Origin: Pseudomonas sp. LS44
GTDB lineage: Bacteria; Pseudomonadota; Gammaproteobacteria; Pseudomonadales; Pseudomonadaceae
Length of the DNA: 64,000 bases
Direction: 5' to 3'
Assembly (NCBI RefSeq): GCF_024730785.1
Contig: NZ_CP102830.1
Location: 1,798,001-1,862,000 of the forward strand
The notes beneath the pieces were generated by a model that saw only the letters and a list, made by a program, of their open reading frames with translations, was not told the origin of the DNA and made no database searches. Both the position numbers and the translations under genes were made by a program. This document shows positions 58,915 to 64,000 of the stretch, piece by piece; position 1 is the first letter of the stretch, and the number at the start of each line of letters is the position of its first letter.

Positions 58915-61617
58915 TTGTCGAATCTGAATGCTTTACCTCTGCTGCGCACCAAACTCTTCCCGGCGCCATACGAAAACCGTCCACAACTGCCGCGTCCGGC
59001 GCTGATCGAGCGTCTGGTCGCCGCCAAGGATCATCGCCTGGTGGTGCTGCATGCGCCGGCCGGCTATGGCAAAAGCACGTTGCTCGGCCAGTACCGCCAG
59101 TATCTGCTCGCCCGCGGAGCTCAGGTGGCGTGGCTGTCGTGCGATGAGTCGGATAGCGAGCCGCGGCGCTTGATGGAATATCTGGTTGCCGCGGTCCGGG
59201 TCATCGCGCCGGATTTCGGCGTTAATGTCGGTCGCCTGTTGGACGGCGATGAGAGCTGGCTGCCGGAGGCGCTGATAGATGCATTTGTCGTCGATCTCGA
59301 GCGGCTGCCCGGCGATATTTACTTGATGCTCGATGACTTCCATCGCATCCGTCATCCGTCGATGCGCCAGGTGGCGCGCTATCTGATCGAGCGTCTGCCA
59401 CGCAATCTGCGCTTGATCACCGGCATGCGCTACAAACCTCACCAGCTCAATACCAAGTTCAGTCCGGCCTGGCTGTTTTCCCTCGGCGCCAAAGACTTGA
59501 GCCTGAGCGGCGAGGAAACCGCACGCTATCTGCGCGAGATCAAGGGACTGCCGCTCAGCAATGCTGAAGTGAACATCCTGCAGGTGCGCACCGAGGGCTG
59601 GGTAACGGCGCTGCATCTGGCGGCGCTGGCGTTGGCGGTGCATCCGGATCGGCGTGCGTTTCTCGCTGGCCTGTCGGGTACCGAGCGCACTATTGCCGAC
59701 TACCTGAGCGAGGACGTGGTCGCCAGGCTGCCGGAAGGTATTCAGCTGTTTCTCGAGCAGACATCGGTGCTCGATGAGCTCAATGGCGATCTGTGCAACG
59801 CCCTGACCGGACGTAGCGATGGCCAGGAAACCCTGACGCGCTTGTATTACGGCCAGCTGTTTCTGGCCCGGTGTGGCGAGCAAAAGCAGTGGTTTCGCTA
59901 TCATCCGGTGTTTGCCGAATTTCTTCAGAGTCGCTTGGCCAAGCGCGGCGACTCGACATTGTTGCTGCATGCAGCCGCGCGCTGGTGTGAAAGCCACGAG
60001 CTGCCGGAGCGGGCGATCCGTTATGCGGTCCGCGCGCGCGATTTCAGCTTCGCTGCCGACCTACTCGAACGCCAAGGTGCCAACCTGATTGCCAGCAATC
60101 GGGTCTACGACATCCTCACCATGCTCAAGAGCGTGCCTGCCGATGTGATTCGTGAGCACCCGGTGTTCCAGGTCTTCTATGCCTGGCAGTTGGCCTTCGA
60201 TCAGCGCTTCGCCGAAGCCGAGGCGCTGATCGAGGAAGTCGGCTCGCGTCTGTTGCAAGGGCGTGGCCGACCGATGCATTTCGGCCTGATGGAGCTGTTT
60301 GCCGCCGCCCAGGTGCTCAAGGCTTTGGTGTTGTTGTACCAGGACAAGCTGGAGAGCTGCCTGAAGGTCGCCCGCCACTGGTTGGGCATGGCGCCTGACA
60401 ATCAGCCGGTGTTCCGCGCCAGCCTGTCGTGCATTCAAGCGGCCGCCTATGCACTCCTTGGCGAGTACGGTGAGGCGGGCAAGTCGATCGCTATCGCGCG
60501 GGATAACCTGCGGCTGGCCAGCAGCGACTATCTGCAGGCCATGACCAGCCTGATCGAATCACTGATCTGCAAAGAGCACGGCGAACTGGAGCGCGGCCGC
60601 GCCGTGGCCGAATCCGCGCGCGAGCTGATCGAGCGTATTTTCGGTCGCCGCAGTCGGGTCGGCGGCCCGCTGGCGCTGGCGTATGCCGACCTACTTTACG
60701 AACAGGATCGTCACGCGGCGATTCTTGCCGAATTGCCGCTGGCCACCACCTGGCGCGATGTAGCCACGCCGGTTGAGTTGATCAGCCGCGGCAAATTGGT
60801 CATGGCGCGCGCGCGTTTCTTCGCTGGCGAGCCCGAGCAAGGCCTGGCCGAGCTCGATGAGTGGCTGGCCGAATTGCAGGGTGCTCGTTTTGAACGGGCA
60901 TTCGCTCTGGGCATGAGCTGCAAGGTGCAGTTCCTGCTGTGGTTGCGTCGTCCCAACGAAGCCGAGCGCATTTGTTTGCAGTTGCAGCAGTACTTGGCCA
61001 GTTTGCCGGCTCGCTATCTGGATACCGACACTGCACTCGCGCTGACCGAAGCGCGCTTGTCGCTCAGCGAGCGGCGTGCCGACAGGGCGCAGGCGTGCCT
61101 GGAAGAGTGCCTGGCCAAACAGACGGCGGAACACCAGCGCGACCGGCGTTTGCGCCTGTCCTTGTTACTTTCTGTGGCGTACTGGCGCAAAGGTAACAGC
61201 GAAAAAGCCTTTGCCTTGTTTCAGCCAACTTTGGAAGAAGCCTGGAGCAGCGGTTACCGGCGGATGTTTCAGGACGATGCGCTATGGCTCTTGCCGTTCT
61301 GGGAAGCCTGGCAAGCCGTCGAACCGAAACGTGCGGTGGCCTGGCAGGGCGTCGCCGAAATGCTCCGCGAGCAATGCCGCAGATTATCCGTCGACTACCA
61401 AAGTCTCGATGAAAATCAGGATGTTAGTCACCGTGAGCGAGAAATTTTGCGTTTCGTTGCGGCTGGTCTGTCGAATCGAGATATCGCCCATACGGTGCAT
61501 TTGTCGGAGGCCACGATTAAGTGGCATCTGCACAATTTGTTTTCCAAGTTGGGGGTGCGCAGCCGCACCCAGGCGGTACTCAAGGGCAAGAGCATGGGGT
61601 TGCTGAGCGAGTTGTAG
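58915..61617 (+). CDS. Large MalT/LuxR-type STAND regulator (second of a pair)
   Basis: A 900-residue paralogue of the preceding gene. The P-loop is GYGKST (50-55, APAGYGKSTLL), with Walker B-like IYLMLDDFHRIRH. The helical sensor domain is followed by a LuxR HTH: HREREILRFVAAGLSNRDIAHT and ATIKWHLHNLFSKLGVRSRTQA. It starts with TTG at 58915, 11 bases after the stop of gene 1, with GAGGAG overlapping that stop, so it is cotranscribed and probably coupled. The two proteins may heteromerise or act in sequence. Leads into the operon at 61840. Confidence 0.9.
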   Translation: MSNLNALPLLRTKLFPAPYENRPQLPRPALIERLVAAKDHRLVVLHAPAGYGKSTLLGQYRQYLLARGAQVAWLSCDESDSEPRRLMEYLVAAVRVIAPDFGVNVGRLLDGDESWLPEALIDAFVVDLERLPGDIYLMLDDFHRIRHPSMRQVARYLIERLPRNLRLITGMRYKPHQLNTKFSPAWLFSLGAKDLSLSGEETARYLREIKGLPLSNAEVNILQVRTEGWVTALHLAALALAVHPDRRAFLAGLSGTERTIADYLSEDVVARLPEGIQLFLEQTSVLDELNGDLCNALTGRSDGQETLTRLYYGQLFLARCGEQKQWFRYHPVFAEFLQSRLAKRGDSTLLLHAAARWCESHELPERAIRYAVRARDFSFAADLLERQGANLIASNRVYDILTMLKSVPADVIREHPVFQVFYAWQLAFDQRFAEAEALIEEVGSRLLQGRGRPMHFGLMELFAAAQVLKALVLLYQDKLESCLKVARHWLGMAPDNQPVFRASLSCIQAAAYALLGEYGEAGKSIAIARDNLRLASSDYLQAMTSLIESLICKEHGELERGRAVAESARELIERIFGRRSRVGGPLALAYADLLYEQDRHAAILAELPLATTWRDVATPVELISRGKLVMARARFFAGEPEQGLAELDEWLAELQGARFERAFALGMSCKVQFLLWLRRPNEAERICLQLQQYLASLPARYLDTDTALALTEARLSLSERRADRAQACLEECLAKQTAEHQRDRRLRLSLLLSVAYWRKGNSEKAFALFQPTLEEAWSSGYRRMFQDDALWLLPFWEAWQAVEPKRAVAWQGVAEMLREQCRRLSVDYQSLDENQDVSHREREILRFVAAGLSNRDIAHTVHLSEATIKWHLHNLFSKLGVRSRTQAVLKGKSMGLLSEL

Positions 61618-61703
61618 TGCGGAGCAAATGCGGCCTGCCATTCGCCATCCCTTGGATAGGCTGGCAGGCGAGGGCGACGACAGTAATTTGAGGTTCAGGG
61701 CGG

Positions 61704-61718
61704 GAAGCACGGTGCTTC
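61704..61718. promoter_or_regulatory. 15-base palindrome upstream of the exported-protein operon
   Basis: GAAGCAC-G-GTGCTTC is a perfect palindrome, 122-136 bases before the ATG at 61840. Nearby are imperfect stems GACCG...CGGTC (about 61759-61779) and GGACA-GGA-TGTCC (about 61786-61798). It is a candidate activator or operator site in the 222-base leader. Confidence 0.45.
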
Positions 61719-61839
61719 ACGAGTCCAGGCTGGCGGTAATAGGGAAGCCACTGTTAGTCGACCGGCGTGAGTCGGTCCAGTTGTCAGGACAGGATGTCCG
61801 CGACAGCTACCTCATCTGTGAATCTTGGAGAAAACAACA

Positions 61840-62331
61840 ATGACAAATTTCAAACAACTGGCTCTCGCTGCAGCGATTCTGGCCGCTCCGTTCATGGCAC
61901 AAGCCGACCTCAAAGCAATGGATGACAGCAGCCTTTCCGCTGTGACCGGTCAGGACGGTATCAGCATCTCCGGTAACTTCAGTGGCTCGATTGGCAACGT
62001 GGCCTACATCGACGAGGGCAGCGCGCTGAACCTCAGCGGCATCGCCTTCAACGGTTTCTCCATTTCCGATAGTAGCCCGCTGACCGTCGACGTGGTCACT
62101 ACCAGCATCACTCCAGCCGGTGGTGGGACAGCCGTCGCCACCAAGCAATTGGCTATCGGTCTGCCGAGCATGACCGGTACCCTGACGGTGGCGAAAATCA
62201 ACGTTGGCGGCGCTTACACCGCCGCCAGCGGCGCGACCCCGGGCGCTCTGTCCGGTGGCAGTAACATCGGTGGCCTGGCGATTTCCGATATCAACATGGG
62301 TGGCACCATCGTTAAAGTCTGGGGCCACTGA
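61840..62331 (+). CDS. Exported FilA-like putative pilus/surface protein
   Basis: A 163-residue protein. MTNFKQLALAAAILAAPFMAQA is a signal peptide (22), and the mature start DLKAMDDSSLSAVTGQDGISISGNF carries a conserved motif, MDDSxLSxVTGQDGISI, found in DUF6160/FilA- and FilF-type proteins. The rest is low in charge and rich in G, S, T, V, I, predicted beta-strand, a composition typical of extracellular fibre subunits. The peptidase gene follows after a terminator. Function unproven. Confidence 0.75.
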   Translation: MTNFKQLALAAAILAAPFMAQADLKAMDDSSLSAVTGQDGISISGNFSGSIGNVAYIDEGSALNLSGIAFNGFSISDSSPLTVDVVTTSITPAGGGTAVATKQLAIGLPSMTGTLTVAKINVGGAYTAASGATPGALSGGSNIGGLAISDINMGGTIVKVWGH

Positions 62332-62354
62332 GTTCGCTCGGTCCGCATGACTCG

Positions 62355-62388
62355 AAAAGCCTTATCAGCCCCGGCTGGTAAGGCTTTT
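62355..62388 (+). terminator. Intercistronic terminator/attenuator
   Basis: AAAAGCCTTATCAGCC and GGCTGGTAAGGCTTTT form a stem (one mismatch) ending in T, 24 bases after the stop of the exported-protein gene and 36 before the peptidase gene. It may lower expression of the downstream genes relative to the subunit gene. Confidence 0.7.
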
Positions 62389-62423
62389 CTCCTAATAAGA
62401 AAGTCGCTTTACCAGGACTGCTG

Positions 62424-63182
62424 ATGATCGAAATTCTCGTGGGTAGCCTGATTGGCCTGTTCGGTTTTACCGAGGCTGTGGATACCAAGCCGCCGCCCCA
62501 GGGGACAGTCAATATCACCCAGGCGCTGGTGCCCGGGACGTACCGCGAATCGGTGACGCTCGAGCCGATGAGCCAGTTGCAGTTTCGCAACGTCATTCGC
62601 CAAGCCTACGACTACAGCTGCGGTTCGGCCGCGCTGACCAGCCTGCTGGATTATTTCCTCGGCCGTAACCTGGAAGAACGCCAGGTCATGGAAGGTCTGC
62701 TGCGCTATGGCGAGGCGGACAAGATCGTCGAGCGCCGCGGTTTTTCGCTACTCGACATGAAGCGTTTCGTCAGTGCGCTCGGCTACAACAGCGGCGGTTT
62801 CCGCGCCGAGTTCGCCGACCTGGATGCCCTTGAGCATCCGGCGATCGTGCCGATCCACTATGCCGGCTTCAAGCATTTCGTGGTCGTGCGCGATGTGTAC
62901 AACGATCACGTGTTCGTCGCCGATCCGGCGCTTGGCAATATCAGTTTTACCCGTACCCGCTTCGAGGAAATCTGGGACCAGAACGTCCTGTTCGTGATCT
63001 TCCCCAATGGCCAGGAACCGCATAACGCCATGGCGCTCACCGAGCGCGACCTGCGCATCATCGATGACCGTACTGTCAGCCTGCTGGCGTTCCACGATTT
63101 TCCGCAGATGAGCAAATTCCTCGACAACCAGGCCGACGAACTGGGCTCCGGCGGCGACATTCAATACATCCGTAGAAAGTGA
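62424..63182 (+). CDS. C39-type cysteine peptidase (FilB-like)
   Basis: A 252-residue protein. A short hydrophobic N-terminus (MIEILVGSLIGLFGFTEA) may be a signal or anchor. The peptidase core has Cys66 in YDYSCGSAALTSLLDY, His151 in GFKHFVVVRDV and Asp167 in FVADPALGN, with Gln60 upstream as a candidate oxyanion residue. Stand-alone C39 peptidases occur in Fil and Fap operons; FapD is an analogue. It probably processes the exported subunit, perhaps near the VTGQDG motif. Confidence 0.82.
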   Translation: MIEILVGSLIGLFGFTEAVDTKPPPQGTVNITQALVPGTYRESVTLEPMSQLQFRNVIRQAYDYSCGSAALTSLLDYFLGRNLEERQVMEGLLRYGEADKIVERRGFSLLDMKRFVSALGYNSGGFRAEFADLDALEHPAIVPIHYAGFKHFVVVRDVYNDHVFVADPALGNISFTRTRFEEIWDQNVLFVIFPNGQEPHNAMALTERDLRIIDDRTVSLLAFHDFPQMSKFLDNQADELGSGGDIQYIRRK

Positions 63183-63235
63183 CAGTGCAGCCACTGCACT
63201 GCCCGACATAACAAGAAATTACTGGGGATAGCGTC

Positions 63236-64000
63236 ATGGGTTTTAACGGTTATGCATGGCTGGCCCTGCTGGCGCTGACGACTGCGCAACCCCTCTGGGC
63301 CGATGAGCCGTCTGTGGACGAAGCGCGCGATGCGTTGAGCAAGAAAGACGACGACGCCGACAGCGCCAAGGCGCTGGAACAGGTGTTCCAGGCTGCGGAG
63401 CAGAGCTACACGCTACTCAAGAAGGGCGAACGCACGCTGACCTATGGCTTCGATTATTCCTTGCTGCGCGACACGCAAATCCAGTCCGTGCGCACCGGTG
63501 ACGAGGTGTACAGCGTGGTCACGCAGGCCGAAGCGCAGCACACCTTCACCAACTCGTTCACCTTCGACTACGGCATCTGGGACAACCTGACCTTCAGCAT
63601 GCGTTTGCCGTTGGTGGCCAAGTACGATACCGAGCGTGAGATCGACGTATATAGCCTCGGCGATATCTCCGCCAGCCTGCGCTGGCAGCCGTGGTCGTCG
63701 GCGCGTGGCAAGCCGGTTACCACGCTATACGCGACCCTTGGCCTGCCCACCGGCACCAGCCCGTACGACATCAATAACAACAATGACCTGGCGACCGGCA
63801 GCGGTTTCTACAGCATCGGTGGCGGGGCGAACATGTCCTACGTGATCGACCCGGTCGTGTTGTTCGGCTCGCTGGGCTACACCTACAACGTGCCGGTCTC
63901 GGGCCTGCATCAGGTGCGCGGCGGACGTGAGCTGAACAAGGTCGATCCCGGTTCCGCGATCAACCTGAGCATGGGTTTCGCCTACGCGTTGTCGTACGAC
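63236..64000 (+). CDS. Probable outer-membrane beta-barrel protein, 5' part (FilC-like)
   Basis: The frame is open to the last base, giving 255 residues without a stop. MGFNGYAWLALLALTTAQPLWADEPS is a signal peptide. A charged helix (about 25-65) is followed by alternating beta segments: TLTYGFDYSLLRDTQIQSV, FTNSFTFDYGIWDNLTFSMRLPLV, DISASLRWQPW, TTLYATLGLPTGTSPYDI, MSYVIDPVVLFGSLGYTYNVP. This fits a transporter-like outer-membrane barrel. It follows the C39 peptidase gene by 53 bases. The ATG at 63236 has GGGGATA upstream. Confidence 0.75.
   Translation, partial: MGFNGYAWLALLALTTAQPLWADEPSVDEARDALSKKDDDADSAKALEQVFQAAEQSYTLLKKGERTLTYGFDYSLLRDTQIQSVRTGDEVYSVVTQAEAQHTFTNSFTFDYGIWDNLTFSMRLPLVAKYDTEREIDVYSLGDISASLRWQPWSSARGKPVTTLYATLGLPTGTSPYDINNNNDLATGSGFYSIGGGANMSYVIDPVVLFGSLGYTYNVPVSGLHQVRGGRELNKVDPGSAINLSMGFAYALSYD

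Overview
The window reads as a chromosomal segment of a Pseudomonas (gammaproteobacterium, high GC). Support comes from an ANR-type oxygen regulator beside hemN and a complete ccoNOQP-ccoGHIS block, an OprI-type small lipoprotein, a lipase with its specific foldase, an APS-type CysH next to CysB, and dispersed palindromic repeats of the Pseudomonas intergenic kind. From memory, the gene order follows three P. aeruginosa blocks (dnaX to acnA, lipA/lipB to oprI, and DAHP synthase to cysH/thrH/pabB) joined together. No rRNA, tRNA, CRISPR array, prophage or insertion sequence was seen.

Layout. 1-1867: end of dnaX, ybaB and recR. 1946-7630: an acyl-CoA dehydrogenase behind a start-site hairpin, a deletion scar joining the 3' ends of an AraC-type regulator and a short-chain dehydrogenase, a small monooxygenase-like protein, and an SDR/flavin-monooxygenase operon divergent from a TetR regulator across a duplicated operator. 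7872-10660: a PF10118-type protein, then a fatty-acid desaturase overlapping a PaaX-like regulator. 10825-22597: apt, anr, hemN, a SafE-type membrane protein, ccoS, ccoI, ccoH, ccoG, ccoP, ccoQ, ccoO and ccoN, all on the minus strand; this is the microaerobic respiration block. 23058-33678: an alpha/beta hydrolase, aer, acnA, rlmM, a thioesterase, tatD, a lytic transglycosylase and a DoxX protein.

33737-38184 is the most distinctive accessory region: three paralogous secreted lipases and one lipase foldase on the minus strand. Three sigma-54-like -24/-12 elements lie upstream of lipase 1, of the foldase and of lipase 3. Each has a GTTAC-containing site roughly 85-97 bp further upstream. Lipase 2 has lost the usual oxyanion-hole residues of the family.

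38551-49752 is housekeeping: thpR, greB, an FtsX-type ABC exporter, tesA, an L,D-transpeptidase beside oprI, a DAHP synthase and a PilZ protein. A decayed panE-like gene lies at 49757-50050. 50058-56035 holds a 5'-nucleotidase, a universal stress protein, cysB, cysH, thrH and pabB.

56192-64000 has two tandem giant MalT/LuxR-type regulators. They lead into a secretion-like operon: an exported protein with an LSAVTGQDGISI motif, a C39-type cysteine peptidase and the start of a probable outer-membrane protein. This resembles the FilABC naming used for a putative pilus system and is reminiscent of the Fap amyloid operon; it is the best candidate here for a poorly described system, and it runs off the end of the window.
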